From contig CP114490.1 in NCBI GenBank assembly GCA_027186245.1, forward strand, positions 6,456,501 through 6,520,500: DNA of 64,000 nt. The letters are read 5' to 3'. Source of the DNA: Coriaria nepalensis (taxonomy: Eukaryota > Streptophyta > Magnoliopsida > Cucurbitales > Coriariaceae). Under the pieces are notes generated by a model. The model was not told the DNA's origin. It ran no database searches and saw only the letters and a list, made by a program, of their open reading frames with translations. This document shows, one piece after another, positions 21,955 through 34,379 of the stretch. The position numbers and the translations under genes are program-made. Each line of letters begins with the position of its first letter. The stretch's first letter is position 1.

Positions 21955-22692
21955 CCACCCGATCCCACTAAAGATTAAAATCTTCGCATGGAAACTGTTA
22001 CGTGATAGCTTGGCTGTGGATGCTAATATTCAGAAAATGTGCATTTGTTACCCTTCTGCATGTAGATGTTGCAACTATCGTGATTCTGAGGATGGATACC
22101 ATCTTTTTATTGATACCATCTTTAGCGCTTTGTTTAATATCCCGCACTAGTCTCAGCCTCTGCTTGATCGCTTCTTGGTGGGACACTCTTAAAGGTCAGC
22201 CTCAGTTTTGCTTAATTCGTGCTCTTATCCCCCTTGATTGTCTGGGAAATTTGGCTAGCAAGGAACAAAGCCACTTTTCATAACTTTCTCATGCATTTGA
22301 ATCGGATTATTCTCAAAGTAAAGAGATGGTTAGTGGAATTGAACTCTGGTCTTAATGTTAAACTTGCTTCATCGTCTTTTGGTGAACATTCGCTGGTTCA
22401 GCTGGGTTGTCCCCTTCTTTCTTTCCATGCTCACCGGTCCATTGTTTGCCAATGGACCAAACCTTCGTCGGGGTTCTTTAAGCTTAATGTTGATGGAGCT
22501 TTTAGAAGGTCCACCATGCTTTCTAGTTGTGGCACGATTATCCGTGATGAGATGGGTGGTACGGTGTTGGGCTTTTCTGCGCCTCAACTGGTTGGTTCTA
22601 GTTTTGTGGCTGAAGTACACGTGATCAAGTTAAATGGATTGTTTTTCAGCCAACAATATATGGAGTCTACGTGGGTACACCTCACAATTTGA
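21955..22692 (+). pseudogene. LINE-type retroelement 3' end: zf-RVT and RNase H-like fragment
   Basis: Frames on + begin with a zf-RVT-like segment ('IKIFAWKLLRDSLAVDANIQ', then a Cys-rich 'CICYPSACRCCN'). They continue through a linker ('IVWEIWLARNKATFHNF', which is typical) to an RNase H-like RVT_3 domain (22440-22650: 'WTKPSSGFFKLNVDGAFR', 'GTIIRDEMGGTVLGF'). At least one frameshift, near 22200-22230, separates the first and second parts, and the domain stops early at 22692. This order is that of plant non-LTR retrotransposon polyproteins. Reverse transcriptase is missing, so it is a 5'-truncated dead copy. Confidence 0.75.
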
Positions 22693-22743
22693 CTTCTAGT
22701 GCTGATCCTTGTTTGTCTGCGAAAATAATAGAGAATCATTCTC

Positions 22744-22747
<4 letters not shown>

Positions 22748-22779
<32 letters not shown>
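22748..22779. repeat. (TA)n microsatellite
   Basis: About 16 TA units, directly after the LINE fragment. Confidence 0.95.
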
Positions 22780-22782
<3 letters not shown>

Positions 22783-23177
22783 ATTATAATTTTTTATAAC
22801 GTGATGCGATATATATTAAAATTATATTTATAATTATGATAAAATTTTATATATTATAATTCATATATTAGAGATTTTATTTTTCTTTTTCTGTTTGTAT
22901 ACCCTCGTCACCAAAAAGAAAGAAAAAGAAAGAGAGTAAAATTATCCATCTTTCTCTAAGGCAAAGTCAAAGCAAAGCCAAGCACGCCAAAGAGGCAAAA
23001 ATGTTCTTCCTGAAGTATAATTGCATCCATATTTGTTATATATATTATCATCTATTTCTTGTTACATAATTGCTCCTCTTTATTGTAATTCTATTCTAAA
23101 GACCTCTTTCTTGAACCCCTTTTTTTTTCCATCTTTTTTTCTTTTGAGCTAAACAAAAAGAGAGAACATACAATATT

Positions 23178-25352
23178 ATGGTGAACATCATTTCACTATA
23201 CAGTCCAGTACTTGAAGGACTAATGAAGGCCGTCGGAATCAAATGCCGACAAGTCGAGATCGAGCCTGGAACGATCGTCAATTTCTGGGCCCCCATTGAC
23301 AACAACAAGAAGAATAAAAAGCCGACAATAGTTTTCCTTCATGGATTTGCAGCAAATGGGATCTTAACGTGGAAATTCCAAGTACTTGCCCTAGCAAAAA
23401 GCTACTCAATTTACGTACCAGATTTTATCTTCTTCGGCTCCTCATTTTCGGACAAACCGGACCGGTAGCCGGAGTTTCAAGCCGAGTGTGTGGCTAAGGG
23501 GCTGATAAATCTTGGTGTGAAGAAATGTAATTTGGTGGGACTCAGCTACGGCGGAATGGTGGGGTTTAAGATGGCGGAGATGTGGCCAGAGTTGGTGGAG
23601 GGCATGGTTGTGACTTGCTCGGTCATGGCTTTCACTGAGGAGGTTAGTACTAAAGGGCTTGAAAAAATTGGGTTTAAGAGTTGGAAAGATTATTTGATAC
23701 CTGACTCGGTCAATGGGGTCAAAGTTCTCTTGCAAATTGGTTCTTATCACTTGCCGACCATGCCTAATTGGGTTTACAAACATTTTTTGGAGGTAATTAC
23801 AATTCATTCTTTGGTGGGTATATATTAAATTATTAGTTACATATTTTTTTTTTTCACCTTGCAAGGTTCATATTTCAAATAGACCGATGGTTAAGACTAT
23901 CTAGATTCATATTTAGATTTGAATTTAGATCTAGATTCATATCTCTCTTTGCACAATCGGCCGAAGGAGAGTACACCTTTTCTCTCTCATTTACTAAATC
24001 AATTGGACCACTTCATTTATGTAACTCAAGTAGTCTGACAATTCCTACGAATACATTTCTCATCGGTAGGATCTGTAAAATGATATTGAAACTTTCGGTC
24101 TAGACAAGTTCAGATCTATATGTTTTGGATGGATCCAAACCTTAATGAAGTTTGTCTATAAAAATTGTGATTTTGGTCCACTTTAGTTTAGTCTTCTAAA
24201 ATTGACATTTAAAAATTGAATAACTTCAACTATTAAACAATTTGAAAAACTAGCTAAATTACATGTTAAATAAGACTTAAGTTGGAATTCTAGAAACTAG
24301 AGAATTTTGAAAGTTTATGATAAAATATTAATTGAAATGCAATACTTGGAAAATTACATGAAATTCCGTAGGAGGTATTTTACCCTTTTTTTAGTCCGAC
24401 CATAATCTAGCACATGCTAACTTCTACTGATAAAAATGAATGAAACTGCGATCGATACATGTGAATTCGTTAGTCTGCAGGTAATGTTTGATCATAGAAA
24501 GGAGAAAGAAGAACTCCTTGAAGCCTTGCTCGTCAGTGGCCAGGAATTCGTTGTTCCTCAATACACTCAGGTTCCTACATATTTCGTTTCATGCATGTCC
24601 TAACAGTTTCAAGTATTTTGGCAATATTCATTACTTATCTATCGCAATTTTAGGAGGAAACATTCTCTCACGTCGAGATATACATTTTTTTTTTTCTTTT
24701 GGTTTTTTAGCTGGGAAAAAAATTCTTAACATTATAAATATGTTTTGACGTCTTAACATTTTTAAATGAGGCATTAGTTTCTATGGTACGGTAAGAGTTG
24801 ATTAAGGTATATATCTATTATTAAAACCTTTCGTAATAAATAAACTGTTTGAGTTACAGCTATGAAGTCTAAATGTGTTATGTTACAGAGGGTTCATCTT
24901 CTTTGGGGAGAGAACGACAATATCTTTGATATGGAAGTTGCCGACGCTCTCAAAATGTATGTCTTCTGTCTTTATTGAATCTATTTTCTTACAAATGTAA
25001 GGAAAAAGAAAAATACAAATAAAAACTGAAAGATCAAAAGAAAAAACAAAAAAAAAAAAGAAAAAAAAAAGGAGAAAAAATTCAATAAATTAAAATCGCT
25101 CTTTTTTTTTTATTTTTTATTTTGGCCGAATAAAATCACTCTTATAACTACATAAATATTCTGAATTGAAAATGTTAACTATATTTTTATGAACAAAATT
25201 TTATTCTTTAATCACGAAGGCAATTGGGGGAGAAGACAACACTAAGTTGGATAGAGAAGGCTGGACATCTTGTAAACTTGGAGCGACCATGCGTCTACAA
25301 CAGCCGCCTTAACAAAATTCTTGCTTCTTTCTTTGAAGAGGGGAAGGACTAA
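23178..25352 (+). pseudogene. Alpha/beta-hydrolase gene, four exons, with one in-frame stop
   Basis: Exons by splice signals and frame: 23178-23792, 24481-24570, 24889-24956 and 25220-25352. All introns are GT..AG and phases join cleanly, giving 301 codons, the normal size for this plant serine-hydrolase group (ABHD6/monoacylglycerol-lipase-like). The oxyanion motif HGF is at codons 55-57. The nucleophile elbow GLSYGG has Ser123, Asp245 lies in LWGENDN, and His274 in IEKAGHL. The C-terminus 'VYNSRLNKILASFFEEGKD' is family-like. The defect is a TAG at 23466-23468 (codon 97) in a conserved stretch 'SDKPDR-stop-PEFQAE'. Related proteins have a serine there, and TCG to TAG needs one base change. 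With everything else intact, this is a very young pseudogene, a segregating null allele or a base error. Confidence 0.85.
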
Positions 25353-26063
25353 GGAGTAACCTAATCAATCAAACCCAGCTACTCAATCGAAAGTCATCCA
25401 AAGTAATTGTTAGGAAACGGAATGATGCCATCTTAATCAATATGGTTCAGGAATGTGGACCAGATATTTGCAAGGATCGTGATCATTAGCGAAGTAACAC
25501 TCCCCATTTCTTTTAAATGTCTACAGAATATATACTTACAATGATTCATCTAATCAGTTCATGAGCTTGCCCATCGTATGTTTACGTTTATTTTTAATCT
25601 TAAATGTACTATGAACTTGTATGGCATTCGATATCCGGATACATTTCAATTCAACAGACCTACGCAGATGCTCCCATATTCTTGTACTCTCGCCCAATTG
25701 AAAGTCTGTCTCTACATAAGTGCTCAACTCACCGTATTCAGTGTTCTGAGACTTGTGATAAAAAAAGGTCAATAAGTTGTAATTTACCTAAAAAATCATT
25801 GGCATTCCCACTCTAATTAAGCGTAGTTCTAGGTATATAAACCTGTGCAAACGGATCCCAATACGAAATATCCGACCGATCTAATCAAAATTGGATATTT
25901 TTAATCGAATCCTAGTTAATTAAAGGCGTTCAGATTAGATTTGGATATATATATATATATATATATATATGAAAGTTAATGGAAGCAATTGCTCCCTTGC
26001 CCCTCCACCCAATGCATGCAATCACGAGTGGAGGGAGGGGGCATTAAGGTTAGCGCTACCTTC
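25353..26063. other. 3' flank and spacer with (AT)n microsatellite
   Basis: Sequence after the hydrolase stop, probably including its 3' UTR. A (TA)n run of about 13 units lies at 25946-25971. No other gene was seen; the overlapping 65-88-codon open frames on both strands around 25554-25816 have no recognisable features. Confidence 0.5.
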
Positions 26064-26763
26064 TATTTGGTTTATTTACTATGTGGAGATAGTCTAAATC
26101 CATATGAAAAAAATAAATAAAATGTAACTTTATTTGTTTATGAAAAAGACAAATAAAATGTAACTTTACATATTTATAAAGAAAAAAAAATAAGATGCAA
26201 CTTAACTTTTTTATAAGGGCAAGAGTTAGCAGCAAAAGGTGTGCCAGAGGAAAGGAAAGAAAAAGGGAGGGAAGAGAGGAAATATACTTATATGATTTTT
26301 ATGGTTCCAACAAATTTTGATCAATTGAGTTGAAACTTGGTTAATATAATCACGATACAAAATCCAAATGAGCTGAACGGTGGAGATTGGTTTTGGGGGT
26401 TTTGTATCAACACAAACATTAGGTATTGTTAAATTGACTTTCTTTGAAAAAGCTTTTCAATTTCTTTGTAGGAATTATTTGTTTTCTAAAACTGATTAAT
26501 CTCAAGTTGATACTAATATATGCCTCTAGTTCTAGTTAAAGAAAACATTTTGTATTCTCACTATATTGTGATAATGGAGAATTTAGGTGGATTACAATCC
26601 TATGGCTTTTTACTCCTCGCATTGAGGAGTTTTCCACATTGAAAAAAATCCTATTTTTATTGTACTTATTGTGTGGTGATTATTTTCACTATTTGTTTGG
26701 ATTACTATTAGGTTCATACAAGAGGGCATAAAATTATTTAGAGAGCGGTGTTTTATTCCATCA
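26064..26763 (+). repeat. 5' LTR of the copia element
   Basis: Matches the 3' LTR over about 26064-26410, with many substitutions and small gaps, and again over its last 30 bases (ATTTAGAGAGCGGTGTTTTATT). About 310 bases between (roughly 26412-26730) have no counterpart in the 3' LTR. Confidence 0.7.
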
Positions 26764-28700
26764 AAATGGTATGAGATTGAGGTTCGTGTTCTAATTATTC
26801 ATGTGTTGCGTGTCGAACAATAGAAACTAATACAAGTAGGATTATTACCTTGAATGGTTCAAATTAACAAATTTGTAAAGCCAAAATGGAGGATCTTCTA
26901 TATATGAAGGATTATTATATGTCAATGTTTTCGATTGAAAAACAAAAGATAAAAGTGATGAAGAATATACTTTATTTTATAGTCGGGTGTGTGGGTATAT
27001 GATAATATTTTGAATCATGTCACTAGAGAGACACATGTATGTTCTTTATGGAAATCCCTTGATAAATTATATGCTAGAAAAATTAGGAACAATAAATTAT
27101 CACCTAAAGCAAATGATGGTTTTGAAATATAATGATGGAACTTCAGTGACAGCTCACTTAAAAGCATTCTAAGAAATTATTAATTAGTTGGTTGCAATTG
27201 CTATCAAGTATGATGATGAGATATAAGGATAATGCCTTCTTGGTACATTACCGAACTCATGAGAAACATTCAGAATGACTTTGTTTAACTTAGCTTCAGA
27301 TGGTTTCATTATAAGGGAATTGGCTAAGAATTGTATTCTAAATGAAGAGATGAGAAGAATGATACATGATTCTTTACAATTAGAAATCTTAGTCATATAA
27401 AAGAGGGGGGAGAAGTAAGAGTAGATATAAAAAGAACAGAGATAGAAATAAGAGCAAGTCTAATAGATATGGCAATGTTGAGTATATCACTATATTCCAA
27501 AGGGACATATAGAGAAGAATTATCGGCAACTCATAAGAGTCCACAAAAAGAGGACTATGTGTGGGAGTTGAAGAAAAGGGTTTATGGATTGAAGCAAACA
27601 CCCAAACAACAAACAATGGTACAATAAGCTTGAATTAGTTATGGAGAGCAAGGCTGTTAGAAAACAACTTCTTATCATTGTGTTTCATGCAAAAATTCTT
27701 TGATGATGATTTTATTATATTACTGTTTTATGTTGATGACATATTGATTATTGGTAGGAATTCTTCAAGAATTGACCGGTTGAAGAAGAAGTTGAGTAAA
27801 TTCTTTGCTATGGAGGATTTAGAGCCAACAAAGCAAATTCTTGAAATTTGAATTTATCGAGACAGAGTCGCCAAAAAATTGTACATGTCATAGTAGAGAT
27901 ATATAGAAAGTACTTGACATGTTCAATATGAACAAAGCTAAGGTGGTTAGTTCTCCTCTTACTATACACTTTAAGTACTATGTAGAGCCCTTCTACAGAT
28001 AAGGAGAAGAAAAATATAAGAAGAATTCCATATGGCTTAACAATTGGAAGTTTAATATATGCAATGGTATGCACACGACCTGATATAGCTCACACAGTTG
28101 AAGTTGTTAGCCGATTTCTATCTAATCTAGGAAGAGAGCATTGGAATGCAGTGAAGTGGATTATGAGATATTTTCTTAACACTTCCAGTTTGAGGCTGGG
28201 TTTATGAAGTGAGAAACCATTGCTAGTTGGTTGTGTGGATTTAAATATGGCAAGAGATCTAGATATCTGAAAGTTCACTTCGAGTTATTTGATGACATTT
28301 TCAAGTGGGGCTGTATCATGACAATCGAGATGGCCGAAATTTATTGCACTTTGTACAATAGAAGTAGAGTATATCAAAGCAAGCATGTAAAGAGAATCTA
28401 TGGACGAAGAAGTTATACAAGAGTTCATTCCAAGTGGCGACATCATGTGGTTTTTGTTATAATCAAACTGTCATTCACCTTGGTAAGAACCCTACTTTTC
28501 ATGCAAGATTAAAACATGTTGATGTGAGGTATCACAGGAAAAGAGATACTCGTAATGACAAGTTATTTGAACTAGATAAAATTTATACTGATCATAATGG
28601 TTTTGATATGTTAACAAACACACTACCATGAGATAAGTTTGAAACTTATTGTTTGATCGCCGGGTTGACGAATCCCTCTACATGGCAGTAAATGAGATTT

Positions 28701-29095
28701 TGTTGGGTTTATTTCGACCATATGGTGATGACCTAAGCCCATATGAGAAAGATAAATAAAATAAAACCTTATTTGTTTATGAGAAAAATAAGTGAAATGA
28801 AACTTTATTTATTTATGAGAAAGAAAAATAAAAATGCAACTTTATTTTTATATAAGGGCAAGAGTTAGTAGCAAAAGGAATGCTTTTTGCAAAAAAAAAA
28901 AAAGGAGAGAAAATAATAATTTTATGATTTTAAAGGTTTCAACCAGTTTTGATCAAGATTTTGTTTGGAGGTTGATTAATAGTCCGATTGAGCTGAAATT
29001 TGGTCAACGTATTCACGACATAGAGCCCTACAATCTGAATAGTTGAGATAGGTTTTGGGTTCCATATTTAGAGAATGATGTGTCTTATCTCAACA
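28701..29095 (+). repeat. 3' LTR of the copia element
   Basis: Starts TGTTGGGTTT and ends CAACA. It is shorter than the 5' LTR because it lacks the 310-base middle segment. The divergence between the two LTRs shows that the insertion is old. Confidence 0.75.
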
Positions 29096-31125
29096 CTCGC
29101 AACCTCCGCCCCTAATTTTTGCTCAAATCATTTATATTAATAGGCCAATAATATATGGTCGAGTAATTATTACAGAAATTTATCAACTTAGTGGTAGAAG
29201 GCGCTAAATTTAAGTTTTATATTTTAGCGAGAGTTCGTGGGTTTCAAATTTTACTCTAGTTATTTCCTCTTTTTTTTTTCTTCGCATTCATAGTTTCCTG
29301 GCTCCGCTTCTGCATGCAGTGGGAGAGAAACAGACCAAATAAAATCCCTCTAAATTCCAATTGGTCTGCTTTGCTTACAACTTACATATCCTTTACAGAT
29401 CTTACAACACTTTTATTGTCTTTCGATTGTCAAGCTTATCACTAAATCCTTCATGTGATGTTGTCTCTCTCTAGTTATATATATATATATATATTTTTAT
29501 TTATTTATTTATTTTTCATTGTTAAATTATTTTTGTAAGTCTCAACAATAATAAATATAACACCACACATTCCAGACAAAAATCGAATCGGTCTATCTAT
29601 ATTCTTCCAAGATGAGAAAATTTGTCTAAAAATAGATTTTCTTTGGAAGGAATAAAAGAGTGACAAAAGAATAAAACCGAATCTCTCCCGGACTAATTTA
29701 TAACAATCGTAAATGTTAAATCTCACATATTACGTTACTCACCGTATTAGGTTTTGTATAATTATGATTAATTAAAATCTATAATATTCCTTGTTCATCC
29801 AAAAATATTTCTTGCTAAAATCTTTTATTTTAATTATATATATATCTATAATATCCTATACTAGAGACCCCAACTAATGAAAGTTATGTCTTCCTTATCC
29901 TATGGATTTGATGCGGGCCCGTGCATGTCAATCAATAAGCACGGTCCATACAAGATCGTAGGGCTGGAATGTCCACATGGCGTCTCATAATTGTATTATG
30001 ATTTGTACAAGAAATACGAATCGCCGGTTCCATCAATATAATATAGATATAATCTCATTCTTACGGTCTAGTATGGACTATACTTATTAATGGATACAGA
30101 CGCGCACCAATGTGTCAAGTACCAAATCCAGATTTATCCTTTTCCCGTGCATGAAGCTAGTGATCATGACATGAGACATTAGAGATTGACAGTATCTTTC
30201 CTCATACTGTGGATTTCTTAGATACTGTGGATTTCCTCATACGGTCTAGTATATTCTAAATTTCATGTTCGCTTGGTGGGGACGAGAGGGCTTTCAAGTA
30301 GAAGTTACAATAAAAGAAGCTAACACAATATTCATGAACCAAGGAACTAATCAGCTTCTCTTGTTTGTTTATTCTCTCTTTTTTTCTTTTTCGTATAATG
30401 TTTTTAAGAGAAGCGGAGAATTTCTGTCGATGATCGGTGCATGCATATTTAGTCTGGATTGATACCACCGAAAGCCTCTTACTTGAAGGAGGGATGAAAA
30501 TAAATAAGAGAAAATTTGGTGGTGAAATTGAAAGTATTTGAATGTATTTGGTGATCATGTTTTTTTTCTTCAATGCTTAAAAATTAAAATATTTTACTTT
30601 TCAAAAATATTAGGCCTTTTCGTTTCTTCAACTTAAGTTAGTTAATCTTTTGAAAATTTTTTAGTATCAAAAGTAATTTCTAATTTCAATTTTATTTTAA
30701 ATCTTCTCAAATTTTAAGAATATTGATATGCTCCGAAGCATTATAGAGAAGGTAAAGAATCAAATATTCGTAGTATTTTTATTGTAATTTTATTGAATTT
30801 ATTTCTTTGAGTTGTCTTAGAATGGGTATTAGTTTTGAATGTAGGTTTTGTTCTCAAAAAGATGTACTTGGATTATTTATAGTTTTCAGATAATTATTCC
30901 CAAATTTAAAGTATTTTATAATATTATCTTGAGCAACTTTCAAATTTTAAGGAATGTGATCTTAACATGTGGGTGTATACACTCGACATCCATTTTGAAT
31001 TTATTTTCATAATTTTAGTTTATAATTATGTATATAATCTGTAATTTCTTTTTATTGAATGGAAAATTTTCGTTCGGCCAAAAAAATTATAGAAAAACAG
31101 AAAAAGTAGGAAAACCACGAAAATA
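29096..31125. other. Long AT-rich spacer, no gene recognised
   Basis: The stretch contains a (TA)n run with an adjoining (ATTT)n stretch at 29475-29512. A short duplicated motif ATACTGTGGATTTC occurs twice at 30204-30235. Only scattered short open frames are present, the longest 105 codons on - at 30256-30573, lysine/serine rich and without a recognisable domain. I see no exon structure or retroelement protein. Confidence 0.5.
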
Positions 31126-31129
31126 TATA

Positions 31130-32310
31130 TTTTGTTTAAAAAAATAGTGATTTAACATTACTTATAAGCAAAGCAAAGAAAGAGTGGAAATATTTTTGTG
31201 TATTTTTATTGATGATTTTTATAGTAATTTATAAGCTAAATTACATAAATTAATTACAGCAGCTGATATACTATTAATATATAAATAAATACCATTTATG
31301 TTACAATTCAATATGATAACATATATAGCTTTAATATGCGTTAATATAGTAATAACTCTAATATTCTCCCTCAAGCGAAACTCCTAGATGAAGAGGGAGC
31401 TTGGATCAAAGAGTGATGAACCAAGTGAAGTATAGGCCCTTGGTGAGAATGTCAGCTATTTGATCCACATACTAGAGAAATCTAACTTGTATTTTCTTTT
31501 GCAAGACCAAGTCACGAACAAAATGAATGTCAAATTTAGGCATGAAAGACTGGATTTGATGTCAACTAAGTTGCTCTAATTAACTCACACCAAAAAGTTG
31601 GTAGATGAGATTGTAAAATTTGTAAATCAGAAAACAAGGAATGAAGCCAACATAGTTCGGTTGAAGCAAGAGCTATGGTTCGATATTCAGCTTTAGTACT
31701 CAAGCTAGCGACAATATGCTATTTTTTGCAGCTCCAACTAACAAGAGGTATGCTGAGAAAGATACAGAAACTACTAGTGGAACGACAATCATCTAGGAAA
31801 TTTGCCGAATGCTTATCACTAAAACCTTCAAAATAAAGTGACGAAGATTTTCAGATAAGAAGACTATGGGTAATGGACGAGTTGAGATAGCGTTAGATCC
31901 GTTTTATAGCTGTCCAATGTACATATATAGGAGCATTCAGAAATTGAGCAACCTTGTTGACAGAGAATTGAATATTCGATCTAGTAAAAGTGAGGCACTG
32001 TAATGCCCCCATAGTACTTCGATACAACGTCATGTTAGGAAGCAGATCACCAGTGTGAATAGAGAGAATTTGCCCTGGTACTGCTGGAGTTTTTTAAGGT
32101 TTAGCTTCATGAAAATTCAATGCCCAAAAAATACTTGATAGGACCTAGGTCTTTAAGAGAGAAGGAACTATCAAGACGTCGAATGATATCAGTAATGAAA
32201 ATTTCATCATTACCTATACTAAACAAGAATGTCATCATTACCTGTATGAGAAAATTACCTATCCCAAGAAGTCCAAATAGTGAATGAATATATGTCTAGC
32301 ATCATAGGTT
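31130..32310 (-). mobile_element. Copia 3' end: RNase H region, polypurine tract and LTR
   Basis: The minus strand from 32310 down reads decayed copia RNase H: 'SLSTKAEYRTIALASTELCW', 'HSLFSDLQILQSHLPTFWC', 'SNPVFHA' and 'ADILTKGL'-like remnants. It then reaches the polypurine tract (CTTGAGGGAGAAT on -, 31366-31378) and an LTR start (TATTAGAGTTATTA) at about 31362. The LTR, roughly 31130-31362, is AT-rich and short, as in many copia families. Stops are frequent. The upstream part ends abruptly at about 32310 against a different LTR-like sequence, so another insertion or deletion cut this element. Confidence 0.75.
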
Positions 32311-32326
32311 CACGTTTTCTTAGATA

Positions 32327-34100
32327 GGGACTTTTGGGATCATGATAGTAATCATACTCTATGAGACCCAAAAGTTATAAAACTAATAAAAACAAAATGT
32401 TCATAGTCATAAGTTGCACTAACAAGATATTGATAATCTGGAGAGACTATTATATGACCTATCTTCTTATAGTAAGAATGATGTTCTCTTTATCATCGAC
32501 ATTGCCTGAATACCAGGATAGGCAGGCAAGTGATTAATAGAAGACTAATCAATAAACATGATCACTAGACAAGTCGCAATGGTAATTGATAATGGTTGTT
32601 AATGATACTTGTTTATAACTATGGTATTTGTGATCTTCAGACCTAAGATCACCATGATACTGATATAAAAGATATCATACTTTGATATGGTCTTACATGG
32701 CCTCATTATCAAGAGGAAGTGTCGGATGAGTGTTGTATCTTATCCAATGAGAATCTTTGCAAAGTGGAATGGTTAGAAAGAGTTTTCCATTGATCCATTA
32801 TCTGAATTGCATAAGAAATCACATAATTCATATGATCTGGTATATTGGGGTTTAACAGATAAACCATACCTTAGGATATGATCAGGACTTATAACAGAGG
32901 GAAGAATTAGTCTAGTATGGTAATAATCATTATTGATTCTTTGTGAGGTTCTAAGAATTTCTCACTGTACGGGTGGCTTATATGCCTTACTAGAAGCTAA
33001 TGTGTGTCCGGTAGTTTAAAGATAATTGAATTATAGAAGATGATTTAGTAACTATCTGACTTAAAAGTTACTCTTAAGATCTAGATAGTTCATTCATAAA
33101 GAATGAATAAAAAAAAAATGATTGTGGGGGTTCACCTGCCGGTATAATGTAAAACGTATTAGGTCATACACATTATTAGCGACCGGATTAGGAGAAATGT
33201 CATAATTCTAATCTTGGAGATTTGACCCATTCTTGGAGAACTTAATTTAAGTGTTAAATTATTAATTGATTTAAGTGTGATTTGGATTTAAGAAAAAAAT
33301 TAAATAATTAATTAAAAAAATGTTTAAATTACTAAAATATTTCTACTAAGTTAAGAATATTTTTCAGGTAAAGGAAAATGATCGTTTCGATATTAAATTA
33401 TTAATGGGATAAATTAGACCACAAACAAGTCTCAAAGTAAAAGTTCAAAGTTTACGGAGTAAATTTAGAATTAATTTTTGGTTTTATTATTAGTTTTAAT
33501 TTTCTAAAAAATCGAAAATTAAAACAGAAGGTAAAAATATGAACATATGTTTAAAAGGATTTTGTGCTAGTGTAGTCAAAATAGGCCTAGGGCCTAAACC
33601 TTATGTCCCCTATATAAGGAACATAAGTGACAAACACTAACCTTTTACCCTTAGTGTGCCGCCCAAGCTAAAGAGTGAGAGTGTTACTTTTTTTTTTTCT
33701 CTCTTCTTCCTTTTCTCTCTTAGTTTATGTTCTCAGACATATGATGATGATGAATATAAAAGAAACCCAATCTTAAATTGTTACTATTGTGAATTACTAA
33801 TATAGGTTGTGTTAAACAACTGTTGGATCATAAAAAGAAGAATGGGGCAGTGGCGGCAATGGGATACTGGCAGCAGCATGGCAGTCACGCACATCGGCAG
33901 TAGTTGCCAATTTTAGATGGAAAAACCCCTTGGTTTTCTAGAGGAGATTAGCATGGTAAAACTCTCTTCTCCTCCCTATTCTTTCTCATACTTGATTTAT
34001 TGAATCTAGGGTAAGGCACCTAAATATTTTAGATGCAAAGAGTTGTATAGCACTCAACTTTTAATCTTTAGGTAAGGCTTTAGTTCAGATATCAGGAATC
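32327..34100 (+). repeat. LTR-like sequence with TATA box, solo or truncated
   Basis: A 1.7-kb non-coding block has the layout of an LTR: a long U3-like region, a TATA box (CCCTATATAAGGAAC, 33608-33622), then C/T-rich transcribed-leader-like sequence (33690-33720) and further leader-like sequence. No open frames. Boundaries are estimates; no partner LTR, primer site or target duplication was found. Confidence 0.45.
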
Positions 34101-34379
34101 CATTTTTTGAATGGACTTTCGCTTCCGAGTAGGCGAAGAATGGGCTTCTTACAGGTTTGTCCATGTTGAAGATGGTAAAGATCGGATTCCGAGAGGAGAG
34201 GTTTGGATATGATCTCTTATGGACTGTTATGGAATGTGAAATGCCTTCTACTAACTACAATTCTAAGGCAAGTTATGCTTCACCATTGGCTCTGCATTTT
34301 ATGATCGAGCTAACTAGGTAAGGCTCCAAGTCTTGAAACAATTGCGTAGTAATGGCAAAATAACGAGTTAAGCTTGGAT

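Larger units (their letters stand above)
26064..29095 (+). mobile_element. Old Ty1/copia retrotransposon with both LTRs, internally deleted
   Basis: The 5' LTR is about 26064-26763 and the 3' LTR 28701-29095; they share long blocks such as 'AAGGGCAAGAGTTAG' preceded by repeated AAATAAAATG stretches. The 3' LTR begins TGTTG and ends CAACA. A degraded tRNA-Met primer site (TGGTATGAGATTG) follows the 5' LTR at 26767. The body has gag on + (27060-27400: 'YNDGTSVTAHLKAF', 'LNEEMRR'). It then jumps to the end of reverse transcriptase (27690-28200: 'LLFYVDDILIIGRNSS', with YVDD) and RNase H ('NQTVIHLGKNPTFHARLKHV', 28440-28660). Integrase and most of reverse transcriptase are missing. Many stops are present. 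No matching target duplication was found at the outer edges. Confidence 0.85.

Noticed and set aside
30256..30573. 105-codon minus-strand open frame
   Set aside because: No domain, no homologous motif, AT-driven Lys/Ser/Phe composition, and no gene-like signals around it.
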